Shown one piece after another: positions 30,672 to 39,046 of a stretch of 45,423 nt of DNA. Position 1 is the stretch's first letter; every line of letters starts with the position of its first letter. The notes beneath the pieces are model-generated. The model saw nothing but the letters and a program-made list of their open reading frames with translations, was not told the origin of the DNA and did not search any database. A program made the position numbers and the translations under genes. Origin of the DNA: JBBKXP01 sp038251315 (lineage in GTDB: Bacteria > Pseudomonadota > Alphaproteobacteria > Rhodobacterales > Rhodobacteraceae); assembly GCA_038251315.1 (NCBI GenBank), contig JBBSBK010000018.1:1-45423 (forward strand), given 5' to 3'.

Positions 30672-31384
30672 GCCGCTGTCAGCCCGGTCGCGCAAATCCC
30701 GAAACTGTGCTGTTGGCGCGTCGTTTCGCAATGCGCCCGCACCAGTCCCGGCGTCAGCATGATCTGCCAGCTTTGGCGCGCGAGTGGGTGCGGTTTGGCA
30801 AAGGCCGGGCAGGTCAGGACGGCAATGCTGGCGCCCTTTCTGGGATCGCGCACCGAAGTATAACGGATCGCCTCGGCCCCCTGCCGACGCAAATCGTCGG
30901 CCAGCGCCAGACAGTCGCTGTAGTCGTCTGGGTCAACCCAGCGCCCCTGCCCGACCCAGCCCGCATCCATCAGGTTCACCGCCAAGGGTGTCTGGATATC
31001 GGCCAGAACTGCCGTATGCGCCACCGGGCGGCGCGGCAGCGGCGTGTCGGGCGAGGCCGCGTAGAACCGGATCGCCCCCCAGACGCTTTCGCACACCGCG
31101 GTCAGCACCTTTTCGGACCCATACCAGACCCCCGGCGTTGGCCCGGCGCGGCGAAACCGCGACGCGCGCGGATAAAGGCCGTAGCGAAAGGGCGACCAGA
31201 GTTGATAATCCAGATGGACGCAGGCATCCGGGACCGGGGGCTTGGTGTTTTCGAGCAGTTGTTCCAAGACCCGCTGTTCGGCGTCAGTGTCGGTGATCCG
31301 GACGGTGGCGACCCGGTATTGCCCCTCGATCAGCCGCCAGACCTTTGCCGCATAAGGGCCGACGGGACCGTCAAAGCGGGGCAC
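30668..31384 (-). CDS. RES-domain toxin of a RES/Xre toxin-antitoxin pair
   Basis: A 238-residue RES-family protein. Typical features are WRLIEGQYRVATVRITDT, the block LDYQLWSPFRY (58-68), SRFRRAGPTPGVWYGSE (75-91) with Arg and Tyr of the active site, and E99 in TAVCESVWGA. RES toxins degrade NAD+ and are held in check by an adjacent Xre-type antitoxin, which is present directly upstream. The start is a GTG at 31384, overlapping the antitoxin stop by 14 bp, which gives translational coupling. Length and residues look intact, so the toxin is probably functional; this is inference. Confidence 0.9.
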   Translation of the reverse strand: MPRFDGPVGPYAAKVWRLIEGQYRVATVRITDTDAEQRVLEQLLENTKPPVPDACVHLDYQLWSPFRYGLYPRASRFRRAGPTPGVWYGSEKVLTAVCESVWGAIRFYAASPDTPLPRRPVAHTAVLADIQTPLAVNLMDAGWVGQGRWVDPDDYSDCLALADDLRRQGAEAIRYTSVRDPRKGASIAVLTCPAFAKPHPLARQSWQIMLTPGLVRAHCETTRQQHSFGICATGLTAA

Positions 31385-31754
31385 GGGCAGCGTCGAGGTA
31401 GTTCATCACTAGCACCAGCCCGGTGGCCTGCTGGATCAGCGCAGCGGGGATGCCGGACAGGTCGGCGTTGGTGTTGCGCATCCAGCCCTGCAAGCTGTCC
31501 GGGTCGCCTGCGGTAATCGCATCAAGGCTGCGATAGACGCGGATCAGGCAGGCCGCCAACTCATAGGGTTTGCCGATCAGGCCATGCCCGCCGTCCTTCA
31601 TCCGCGACACCGAGGCTTCGCTGACGCCGATCACGGCGCCCAGTTCGCGCTGGGTCAGCCCCAGTTCGCGGGCGGCGTTGAACGCGGCCTTGGCGATCAG
31701 GCGGGCCGGGTCGTGGCTTTGATCGGTGTGCGGTCTTGATTTCAGGTTCAGCAC
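31371..31754 (-). CDS. Xre/MbcA/ParS-type antitoxin
   Basis: A 127-residue antitoxin paired with the RES toxin. The central HTH (AFNAARELGLTQRELGAVIG, then VSEASVSRMKDG) binds DNA, and the C-terminal region (SLDAITAGDPDSLQGWMRNT, LVLVMNYLDAAR) is the ParS/MbcA toxin-binding domain. The start is the GTG at 31754, chosen because AAGGA lies 8 bp upstream; the frame extends to 31922 without a ribosome-binding site and into the neighbouring gene. It precedes the toxin with a 14-bp overlap, the usual antitoxin-first order. Confidence 0.88.
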   Translation of the reverse strand: MLNLKSRPHTDQSHDPARLIAKAAFNAARELGLTQRELGAVIGVSEASVSRMKDGGHGLIGKPYELAACLIRVYRSLDAITAGDPDSLQGWMRNTNADLSGIPAALIQQATGLVLVMNYLDAARAPL

Positions 31755-31815
31755 GGCAGGTGTCCTTCTGATGAAAGAAATATACACAATCTTTCTGTTG
31801 AAATCAATAGTCCTG

Positions 31816-32925
31816 TCAAATCGCCTTGCTGAACAGGTGCAACCGGTGCAGCGGCGTCGCCCCCGCCTTGGCGGCTTGCGCCAGCGAGGGTTTGTTCGCA
31901 TCGGCGATCCAGGTATTGCCAAGCGTCGTATATCCGGCTGCCTGCATCGCCAGTATGCAGCGGCGCAGAACCAGCGGATTGACCCCCTGCCCCTGCAATT
32001 CAGGCATCACCCCCACAAAGATCACCACGGCGCGGGTGTTGGTCAGGCGATGCCTGATGAAATGCCACAGCGCTGTGACCCCAATGCGCGAGCGGATACG
32101 ATGCAGCAACGGATTCATGTCGGGCACCGCAATGACGCAACAGGCGGGCTGGCCTTTGTAAAGCAGCATCGCCGAAATACGCGGGTCGAGGATCCACTTC
32201 ATGTCCTTGGCCTGAAACGCGAACTCGTCTGCTGTCACAGGCAGGAACATCGGGTTGGCGGCGAACGACGCATTCAGGATCAGGCGCGCCTGTTCCATCC
32301 GCTGCCTGACGTTGCGGCGGGTGATCGGGGCAAAGACAAAATCGGGGTTGTCGAGGATCGCCTGCTGTTTTCGACCGATCGCCGGAGCCGCGGTGGCCAG
32401 CAGGTCGCCAGCAAAGGTCGTCATGGGAAAATCGGGAACATAGCCGTTTGCGGTCAGCAGGCCTGGCAGATACGATGGCCCCCAAACCTGATCGAGGTAG
32501 GGCGCATGGTTGAACCCCTCGGTCACGATCCCACACTGCTGCATCGCAGTCAGGTTGAAATTGCCCTTGATCTCGGTCAGCCCGCGCGCCCGCGCCCATG
32601 CTTCGGCTGTTTCCAGCAGGGCCTTGGCGACCTCTGCGTCGTCGGCGCAGTCGAAGTAGCCGAAATAGGCGCGGTTCAGTTTGTGCAGACGGTTGGATGC
32701 ACCATGCACATGGGCGGTGATCCGACCCAGCACCTGCCCTCTGCGATGCGCGGTGAAATACGTCAAGTCGCTGCCGGAATCTGCAAACAGAGGGTTCTTC
32801 GTCTTGTTCAGAAACCGTTCCAGATCGGCCCTGAATGGCGAAACATGGGGGCTGTCAGCCCCATAAACGGCAAAAGGCGCGTCAAAGAACGCGCCAAAGT
32901 CGGATTCGCGGATTTCGACAGTCAT
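31816..32925 (-). CDS. GNAT-like N-acetyltransferase family protein
   Basis: A 369-residue protein that reads as a two-lobed GNAT-type acyltransferase, often annotated simply as N-acetyltransferase. Visible features are VGALRITAHVHGASNR-like strand 4 (QVLGRITAHV), the acyl-CoA-loop region near FGYFDCADDAEVAKALLETA, GNFNLTAMQQCGIVTEGF, and a second lobe ending VIFVGVMPELQGQGVNPLVL, which resembles the GNAT pyrophosphate loop. The substrate is unknown. The ATG at 32925 follows AAGGGG; the longer frame to 32994 lacks support. It lies between a strong hairpin and the Xre gene and is probably transcribed alone. Confidence 0.75.
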   Translation of the reverse strand: MTVEIRESDFGAFFDAPFAVYGADSPHVSPFRADLERFLNKTKNPLFADSGSDLTYFTAHRRGQVLGRITAHVHGASNRLHKLNRAYFGYFDCADDAEVAKALLETAEAWARARGLTEIKGNFNLTAMQQCGIVTEGFNHAPYLDQVWGPSYLPGLLTANGYVPDFPMTTFAGDLLATAAPAIGRKQQAILDNPDFVFAPITRRNVRQRMEQARLILNASFAANPMFLPVTADEFAFQAKDMKWILDPRISAMLLYKGQPACCVIAVPDMNPLLHRIRSRIGVTALWHFIRHRLTNTRAVVIFVGVMPELQGQGVNPLVLRRCILAMQAAGYTTLGNTWIADANKPSLAQAAKAGATPLHRLHLFSKAI

Positions 32926-32971
32926 GCCCCGCCCCTTTTCGCGCAACCCTACAGCGGCACGGGACGATAGC

Positions 32972-33003
32972 GCCAGCCGGATGTCTCCCGTCATCCGGCT
33001 GGC
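32972..33003. terminator. Strong hairpin after the fasciclin gene
   Basis: A perfect 12-bp stem (GCCAGCCGGATG / CATCCGGCTGGC) with an 8-nt loop lies 14 bp after the fasciclin stop and 46 bp before the GNAT start. No U-run follows on the minus strand, so it may terminate weakly or protect the 3' end. Confidence 0.55.
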
Positions 33004-33017
33004 AGCGACCGTTCACG

Positions 33018-33563
33018 TCAGGCGGCGGGCAGCAAGACCCGGTCGATGACATGGATGACCCCGTTCGACTGATCGACGTCGGCGATCGTCACAGTGGCCA
33101 CGCGGCCGCGTTCGTCTTCCAGCGTGATCGTGCCGTCCATCATGCGCGCCTTGAGCATGCAACCACCCAGCGTCGGCACGACATGTTCGCCGCCATCATC
33201 CGCGATCATCCCTGCGATAGCGTCCGAAAATACTTCAGCGCCGACCACATGGCAGGTCAGGATCTGGGTCAGCTGGGCCTTGTTTTCGGGCAGCAGCAGT
33301 TGGTCGAGCGCGGCCGGGTCGATCAGCGCAAAGGCTTCGTTCGTCGGCGCGAAAACGGTGAACGGGCCGGGGCCGGACAGGGTGTCGACCAGACTGGCAG
33401 CGGTGACAGCGGCAACAAGTGTGGTGTGATCGGCGGAATTGACGGCATTCTCGACAATGTTCTTGTCGGCGAACATTTCGGCACCCCCGACCATCGGATT
33501 TTCGGCGGCGGCCATGCCGGCGCTGAGGGCAAGGGCGGATACGGCGAGGATAAGGTTCTTCAT
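33018..33563 (-). CDS. Secreted fasciclin-domain protein
   Basis: A 181-residue exported protein: signal peptide MKNLILAVSALALSAGMAAA, then one FAS1 domain (about 35-180). FAS1 hallmarks are present: GPGPFTVFAPTNEAFA (H1 motif region), ILTCHVVGAEVF (the conserved H/HVV stretch), and NGVIHVIDRVLLPA (H2 region). Such proteins act in cell-surface adhesion or matrix interaction in the periplasm or outside the cell. GGAG lies 7 bp before the ATG. It is followed by a strong hairpin. The SGNH hydrolase gene lies 86 bp upstream on the same strand. Confidence 0.93.
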   Translation of the reverse strand: MKNLILAVSALALSAGMAAAENPMVGGAEMFADKNIVENAVNSADHTTLVAAVTAASLVDTLSGPGPFTVFAPTNEAFALIDPAALDQLLLPENKAQLTQILTCHVVGAEVFSDAIAGMIADDGGEHVVPTLGGCMLKARMMDGTITLEDERGRVATVTIADVDQSNGVIHVIDRVLLPAA

Positions 33564-33649
33564 CTGGAGGCTCCAAGTCTGGTGTGATGCCGGGGCGGTC
33601 GCTCCGACTTGCCAAAACCACGCAAGCGAAAGGATGCAAGTTTCGCCGA

Positions 33650-34375
33650 TCACTGCGTCGTGATCGCCAAACTCTGCAGAATATGTTTGGCCATGATCCC
33701 CGACCATGCTGCATAAAGCCCGGCAGAGGGGTGAAAGCCGTCGCGGGCCAGCATGTCGGGGCGGAATTCGATCGGCACCGGGACATAGTCGAACACCTCT
33801 GCGACCTTCGCAAGATTGGCCAGATGCCATTTGAACCGTTCGACCTGACTGCCCACCGCCCAACGCAGCGGCTGCGGCAGCAGGGGAAACTGCCCGACCG
33901 GAGGCAACGCCGAGATATAACTACGCCGCACCCCGAATTTCTGCCCCAGCAAGGCATGCAGCGCCGCCTGATCGCGCAGCCAGCGGCGCAGTGGCACCGC
34001 ATGGGTCACATCGTTGACGCCCAGCGAGGTGACGGCGATGTCGTAAGCCCCAGGGTCTTCGAGGTGCAGACCGGCAAGCGTGCTGGCGGTCGTCGCCCCG
34101 GTCTTGGCCAGCAGCCGCCATTGAACCCTGTACGCCGCCCCCAGATGGCGGACGAGTTGCCCGCTGAACCCCTCGTCCTGGCTGTCAACGCCAACCCCGG
34201 CGGCGGAACTGTCACCGACGATCAGTACCCGCAAAGGCGGCCCCGCGCCGACCTGCCCATCGCGCGGCCCTTCGGGTTCCGGCATCTCAAGCGCACGTCG
34301 ACGCAGATACATGCCCTGCCCGATCAGAACGGGGGTCAGCAATCCACGGGCGATGACAGCGGTTTCAAGGTTCAT
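33650..34375 (-). CDS. SGNH/GDSL-type hydrolase
   Basis: A 241-residue SGNH-fold esterase or lipase. Block I is VGDSSAAGVG, with the nucleophile S56; block III is SLGVNDVTHA (Asn of the oxyanion hole); and block V is DGFHPS, with the catalytic Asp-His pair. The N-terminal about 45 residues include a hydrophobic stretch (LLTPVLIGQGMYLRRRAL) that may anchor the protein to the membrane. Substrate is unknown. The ATG at 34375 is preferred over 34411 on weak ribosome-binding evidence (GGAA, 9 bp). It is separated from the fasciclin gene by 86 bp. Confidence 0.88.
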   Translation of the reverse strand: MNLETAVIARGLLTPVLIGQGMYLRRRALEMPEPEGPRDGQVGAGPPLRVLIVGDSSAAGVGVDSQDEGFSGQLVRHLGAAYRVQWRLLAKTGATTASTLAGLHLEDPGAYDIAVTSLGVNDVTHAVPLRRWLRDQAALHALLGQKFGVRRSYISALPPVGQFPLLPQPLRWAVGSQVERFKWHLANLAKVAEVFDYVPVPIEFRPDMLARDGFHPSAGLYAAWSGIMAKHILQSLAITTQ

Positions 34376-34465
34376 GACAGCAATTCCGTATTGCCTGCCG
34401 ACAACCGGCAACGATGCCTGATGGTTGCCGCATCTGGTCCGCTTGTCATCGGTGACGTGGCGACA

Positions 34466-35512
34466 TTACAGCGCTGGCGCGGTGTCCCTGGCCATCAGTT
34501 CGCGCACCATCGGCATGACCTTGGTCCCATAAAGGTTGATCGAGCGCAGCATGGCGTCGTGCGGCATCGTCCCCTGAGAATACTTCATGTCGAACCTGGC
34601 CAACCCTAGCGCCTTGGCCGTTGCCGCGATCTTGCGGGCGACGGTTTCGGGCGACCCGACATACATCGATCCGTTTGCCACCTCGTTCTCGAACTCGCCC
34701 GGTTGAACTGGACCCCAGCCGCGTTCAGCCCCGATCCGGTTACGCAGGATCGTGTAACCCACCTTGGCCTGCGCCACCGCTTCGGCGTCCGTGGGGGCCA
34801 CGTGACCGGGCGAGTGTACCGCCAGCGGGCGGACCGGGCGACTGACCTGGGCGTGGGCGCGTTTGTAAAGGTCGACAATCGGCAAGAACCGGCGCGGGTC
34901 GCCCCCAATGATCGCCAGACACATCGGCATGTCGTAGCGCACCGCCCGCACCACCGATTGCGGGCTGCCGCCTACACCGATCCACGCCGTCAGCCCCTTG
35001 GGCGACAATGGCGGATAAACGGTGACGTCGTCCAGCGGGGCGCGGGTCGTGCCCTGCCACGTGACCGATTTTTCACGGATCAGGCGCGTGAACAGATCCA
35101 GCCGTTCCTCGAACAGCAGGTCGTAATCGGTCAGGTCATGACCGAACAGCCCATAGGATTCGGTGAACGATCCGCGCCCCAGAATGACCTCGGCCCGGTG
35201 GTTCGAAATCGCATCAAGGGTCGAGAACCGTTCGAACAGCCGCACCGGATCGTCGGTGCTGAGGACGGTGACTGCGGTGCCCAGATGGATCCGACTGGTC
35301 TGGCCCGCAATTGCTGCCAGCAGGATTTCCGGTGAGGAGATGGCGAAATCGTCGCGGTGATGTTCGCCAAGGCCGATGAAATCGACCCCGACCTGATCGG
35401 CCAGAACGGCCTCGGCCACGACGTTGCGCAGCACCTGGTCGTGGGGGATCAGTTTGCCGTCGGCGTCGACGGTCACGTCGCCAAAGGTATCGAGCCCCAG
35501 TTCGAAAGTCAT
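34466..35512 (-). CDS. LLM-class flavin-dependent oxidoreductase
   Basis: A 348-residue luciferase-like monooxygenase-family protein. Family features are GLGEHHRDDFAISSPEILLA, the substrate-pocket EHH motif, HLGTAVTVLSTDDPVRLFE, and LGRGSFTESYGLFGHD. These enzymes use FMNH2 supplied by a reductase to oxidise varied small molecules; the specific reaction is not known. AGGA lies 9 bp before the ATG at 35512. It sits alone, separated by about 100 bp from the transglutaminase-like gene on the same strand. Confidence 0.9.
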   Translation of the reverse strand: MTFELGLDTFGDVTVDADGKLIPHDQVLRNVVAEAVLADQVGVDFIGLGEHHRDDFAISSPEILLAAIAGQTSRIHLGTAVTVLSTDDPVRLFERFSTLDAISNHRAEVILGRGSFTESYGLFGHDLTDYDLLFEERLDLFTRLIREKSVTWQGTTRAPLDDVTVYPPLSPKGLTAWIGVGGSPQSVVRAVRYDMPMCLAIIGGDPRRFLPIVDLYKRAHAQVSRPVRPLAVHSPGHVAPTDAEAVAQAKVGYTILRNRIGAERGWGPVQPGEFENEVANGSMYVGSPETVARKIAATAKALGLARFDMKYSQGTMPHDAMLRSINLYGTKVMPMVRELMARDTAPAL

Positions 35513-35612
35513 GATGTGCGTCCTGTCATTGGTTCGACAGGTATATAGGCATCGCAGGCCTGATTGTCTCTGCACCGATGCGTAGTCTTGGTGCGTGGTC
35601 GCAGAACGATTT

Positions 35613-36518
35613 TCAGGTCGCAGTGCGGGCAAGCCTGGCTGACGACGGATAGACCAACGGGTCGCCGCCGGGGCGGGTTTCCAGCATGTAGAGGATCGTC
35701 GCGTCGTCGAGCCCGTCGGCGATCTGGTCGGTCCAGACCCGGAAATATGTCAGCTTGTGCGCCCCGAACGATGTGATCATCGCCACATCGGCCGCATCGC
35801 TGCCGCGCACCATCAGGATCCGACCGGCGCGGGGCACGTTGTAGCGGGCATCGAAGGTCAACCACTGACCGCCCAGATAGACCTCATACCAGGCGCAGAA
35901 ATCGCCGGGGCCTGAAAACGGGATGCCGATGTCACCGAGATAGCCGCTGGCATAACGGGCCGGGATGTTCATCGCCCGGCACAGCGCGATGGCCAGATGG
36001 CCAAAGTCGCGGCATACCCCGGTCTTTTCGCGGAACACATCCGACGCGGTCTTGTTGGCGCGACCGAACTGATAGCCAAAGGTGACGTGGTGATGCACGA
36101 AATTGGTGATCGCCTGGACCCGCCCCCAGCCTTCGGGTGCGTTACCGAACAAATCCCAGGCCTGGGTCACGAGATTGTCGCTGTCGCAATAGCGGCTGGC
36201 CAGCAGGTGCGACAGCACCTCATCGGGCAATTCGGCAATCGGGTGCTGGCGGGCCTCCGGCAATTGCGGGTCGGGCGGTGCGTCCATCTCGATCACGCAG
36301 TCGGACCAGAGTTTCGTCGCCCCTTCCGGGGCGGTGATCCGGGTGACGAGATTGCCGAACCTGTCCTGGTAAACCCGGCTATCGCAGGGGGTCGAGGTGC
36401 GCACGCAGTCCTGCCCGATCAGGCGGCCGCCGACCTGGCTGTGGACCGACAGCGCCAAAAGCATCGGCACAGGCGCCGCGCAGTCGATATCGATCTCGAA
36501 ACCAAAGCGGATCAGCAT
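35613..36518 (-). CDS. Transglutaminase-like protein with Cys in place of catalytic His
   Basis: A 301-residue protein of the bacterial transglutaminase-like family (COG1305). The nucleophile is C169 in KTGVCRDFGHLAI, and D223 in WLTFDARYN fits the third triad residue. The strand that normally reads HAW (catalytic His) here reads DFCAWYEVYL, so position 208 is Cys. The protein may therefore lack cysteine-protease chemistry or use another base; in this subfamily the His is, as far as I recall, often not conserved. AAGGA lies 7 bp before the ATG. It is divergent from a second transglutaminase-like gene, 88 bp away. Confidence 0.88.
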   Translation of the reverse strand: MLIRFGFEIDIDCAAPVPMLLALSVHSQVGGRLIGQDCVRTSTPCDSRVYQDRFGNLVTRITAPEGATKLWSDCVIEMDAPPDPQLPEARQHPIAELPDEVLSHLLASRYCDSDNLVTQAWDLFGNAPEGWGRVQAITNFVHHHVTFGYQFGRANKTASDVFREKTGVCRDFGHLAIALCRAMNIPARYASGYLGDIGIPFSGPGDFCAWYEVYLGGQWLTFDARYNVPRAGRILMVRGSDAADVAMITSFGAHKLTYFRVWTDQIADGLDDATILYMLETRPGGDPLVYPSSARLARTAT

Positions 36519-36606
36519 GGCTTGTTCCTTGTCATTGCGCGCAGAGACGGCGATAGTGCGCCAGCCCCGCGTCGGGCATTCCATCGCGTCACAGCCGGAA
36601 AGCGAT

Positions 36607-37497
36607 ATGCCGACCAATCTGCGCATCCTACACCGAACCGAATACACTTACGACCGTCAAGTCAGGCTGAACCCGCATCTGCTGATGCTGCGCCCGCGTG
36701 ACGGGCACGATTTGTGGGTCGATGACGCATTTTTACGCGTCAGCCCGCAGGCCTCCTTGCGCTGGTATTTCGACACCTTCGGCAATTCCGTCGCCGAAGC
36801 GACGTTTACCCAAAAGTCCGACTCTCTGGTGATCGAAAGCGAACTGCTGCTGCGCCGATATGTGACCGACCTTCGGGGCCGGCGTCAGGGGGCGCATGTC
36901 TGCCCCTATCCGTTTGCCTATTCCCTCGAAGACACCCGCGATCTGCTGCCCTATCTGGGGCTGGAGAACGAAGCCGACGGCGAAAGCCTTGATCGCTGGC
37001 TGAGCGAACATTTCACCGACCGCCCCGCCCGCGCGTTCGACTTACTGCGCAACCTCAGTGACATGATCAACCGCACAATGTCCTATTCATCACGCGAAGC
37101 GATGGGTACCCAAACGGCCGCCCAGACGATCGACCATGGGGTCGGCACATGCCGCGATTTCGCCTTCCTGTTCATGGAGGCAACGCGCCGCTTCGGGTTC
37201 GCCGCGCGGTTCGTTACCGGCTATCTGAACGACAGCGGATCGGGCGCCGACAGTTCCAACGGGCCGATCGGCGGCGGCGCGACCCACGCCTGGGCGGATG
37301 TGTTCATCCCCGGCGAAGGCTGGATCGAATTCGACCCGACCAACCGGATCATCGCCGGCCGCGCCCTGATCAGGGTGGCGACAACCCGGACGCCCGCGCA
37401 AGCCTCGCCGATCTCGGGCAGCTTTGCAGGCAAGGGCGCACTGTGCCTTGGCTTGCACGTATCGGTGGATGTGCGCGAGGTGGAGCGGGCGGCGTAG
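36607..37497 (+). CDS. Transglutaminase family protein, intact triad
   Basis: A 296-residue transglutaminase-like cysteine peptidase homologue. The N-terminal beta domain (about 1-90) begins RILHRTEYTYDRQVRLNPH, typical of the family. The triad is complete: C182 in GVGTCRDFAF, H227 in GATHAWADVF, and D243 in GWIEFDPTN. No signal peptide is seen, so action is probably cytosolic. Substrate is unknown; relatives are peptidases or amidases and often neighbour alpha-E/ATP-grasp peptide-forming genes, which are absent here. The start at 36607 follows GGAAAG. It is divergent from its paralogue. Confidence 0.91.
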   Translation: MPTNLRILHRTEYTYDRQVRLNPHLLMLRPRDGHDLWVDDAFLRVSPQASLRWYFDTFGNSVAEATFTQKSDSLVIESELLLRRYVTDLRGRRQGAHVCPYPFAYSLEDTRDLLPYLGLENEADGESLDRWLSEHFTDRPARAFDLLRNLSDMINRTMSYSSREAMGTQTAAQTIDHGVGTCRDFAFLFMEATRRFGFAARFVTGYLNDSGSGADSSNGPIGGGATHAWADVFIPGEGWIEFDPTNRIIAGRALIRVATTRTPAQASPISGSFAGKGALCLGLHVSVDVREVERAA

Positions 37498-37628
37498 GTG
37501 TTGATGTCTGTAGGTCGTCTTGAAACACTTTATATCGGTTTCCGGCAGTGCAGCGAACGTCGGCTTCCTGGAAATCGACATGTGATCTAAACCAGAGATC
37601 CAAGTAAAATCCCATCAAGGCTCAGTTC

Positions 37629-38960
37629 ATGCTTTCCGTCCTTGCCGATCGCACCTACCGTCACTTGTTTCTGGCGCAGATCGTTGCCCTGCTTGGCACC
37701 GGGATGGCGACCGTGGCCCTTGGGCTGCTTGCCTATGATCTGGCGGGCGACAGGGCGGCGCTGGTTCTGGGGACGGTCTTTACGATCAAGATGATCGCAT
37801 ACGTCGGCATCGCGCCCATCGCCGGGGCGTTCGCAAACCGCTGGCCGCGTCGCGCCATGCTGGTCAGCCTCGATCTGATCCGCGCGGTCGTGGCACTTTG
37901 CCTGCCTTTCGTCACGGAAATCTGGCAGGTCTATGTCCTGATATTCGTGCTGCAATCCGCATCTGCCGCGTTCACGCCCACCTTTCAAGCCACGATCCCG
38001 GACATCCTGCCGGACGACGACCTTTATACGCGGGCCCTGTCGCTGTCGCGCCTGGCCTACGATCTGGAAAACCTCGTCAGTCCGACACTGGCCGCGATCC
38101 TGTTGGCTTTCGTCAGCTATCAGGTGCTTTTCTATGGCACGGTCATCGGGTTCATCGGGTCTGCGCTTCTGGTCGTCTCGGTCCTGCTGCCCAGTCCGCA
38201 GTCCACCGTGCCGCGCGGCGTTTACGACCGCACCACGCGGGGGATACGCATTTATCTGGCGACCCCACGCCTACGGGGGCTTCTGTCGCTGAACCTCGCG
38301 GCAGCGGCCGCCGGGGCGATGGTGCTGGTAAACACGGTCATTCTGGTCAAATCGGATCTGGGGCTTGGTGACACGCAGGTCGCGATGGCGCTTGGTGCCT
38401 TTGGCGGTGGCTCCATGCTGGCCGCGCTTGGTCTTCCCCGCCTTCTCGACAATCGGCAGGACCGGCCAGTGATGATTGCCGGCGCGGCATCTCTGGTCAT
38501 TGTGTTGCTGATGCTGGCGTTGTGGATCGCAGTGTTTGGCGCAACGTGGATTGTCCTGCTCGTCGGCTGGTTCGCCATTGGCGTCAGCTATTCCGTGGTG
38601 TTGACGCCGTCCGGGAGGCTTCTCAAGCGGTCCGCCCATCCCGAGGATCGCCCCGCCGTCTATGCCGCCCAATTTGCATTGTCGCACGCCTGCTGGTTGC
38701 TGACCTATCCGCTGTCAGGATGGCTGATAACTGCGTTCGGCCCGGTCGCTGCGTTGATCTGCCTCGGCTTGGTCGCCAGCGCGGGCCTGCTCGGCGGTGT
38801 GCTGCTTTGGCCGCGCGAACAGGATCATGCCGTCGAACACAGCCATCACGATCTCCCGAAAGATCACCCGCATCTTGCTGGCGCACCGATTCACAGCCAT
38901 CCCATCGTGATCGACGATTATCACCCGCACTGGCCACGTGCCGGTGGGGCGCATGGGTAG
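37629..38960 (+). CDS. MFS transporter with His-rich C-terminal tail
   Basis: A 443-residue major facilitator superfamily exporter with about twelve helices. The N-terminal half contains the loop FANRWPRRAML, a variant of the A-motif between helices 2 and 3. After the last helix, about residues 407-440 are very His-rich (HSHHDLPKDHPHLAGAPIHS, then DDYHPHWP), as in NreB-type nickel exporters, which suggests binding of a divalent metal. Metal efflux is inference; a general drug efflux role is the alternative. It converges with the mttB-like gene and has its own 131-bp leader. Confidence 0.85.
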   Translation: MLSVLADRTYRHLFLAQIVALLGTGMATVALGLLAYDLAGDRAALVLGTVFTIKMIAYVGIAPIAGAFANRWPRRAMLVSLDLIRAVVALCLPFVTEIWQVYVLIFVLQSASAAFTPTFQATIPDILPDDDLYTRALSLSRLAYDLENLVSPTLAAILLAFVSYQVLFYGTVIGFIGSALLVVSVLLPSPQSTVPRGVYDRTTRGIRIYLATPRLRGLLSLNLAAAAAGAMVLVNTVILVKSDLGLGDTQVAMALGAFGGGSMLAALGLPRLLDNRQDRPVMIAGAASLVIVLLMLALWIAVFGATWIVLLVGWFAIGVSYSVVLTPSGRLLKRSAHPEDRPAVYAAQFALSHACWLLTYPLSGWLITAFGPVAALICLGLVASAGLLGGVLLWPREQDHAVEHSHHDLPKDHPHLAGAPIHSHPIVIDDYHPHWPRAGGAHG

Positions 38961-39046
38961 TTCTTGATCAGAAAACAGAATTCCAGGCATCGACTTTGAT
39001 GATCTGCATTGCGCAAATCTTACAGGTTCACAGCGCCACCCACCCC

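Noticed and set aside
30668..31754. RES/Xre pair as a phage-defence island
   Set aside because: It stands alone between housekeeping-type genes with no other defence gene, integrase or repeat boundary; toxin-antitoxin is all that can be claimed.
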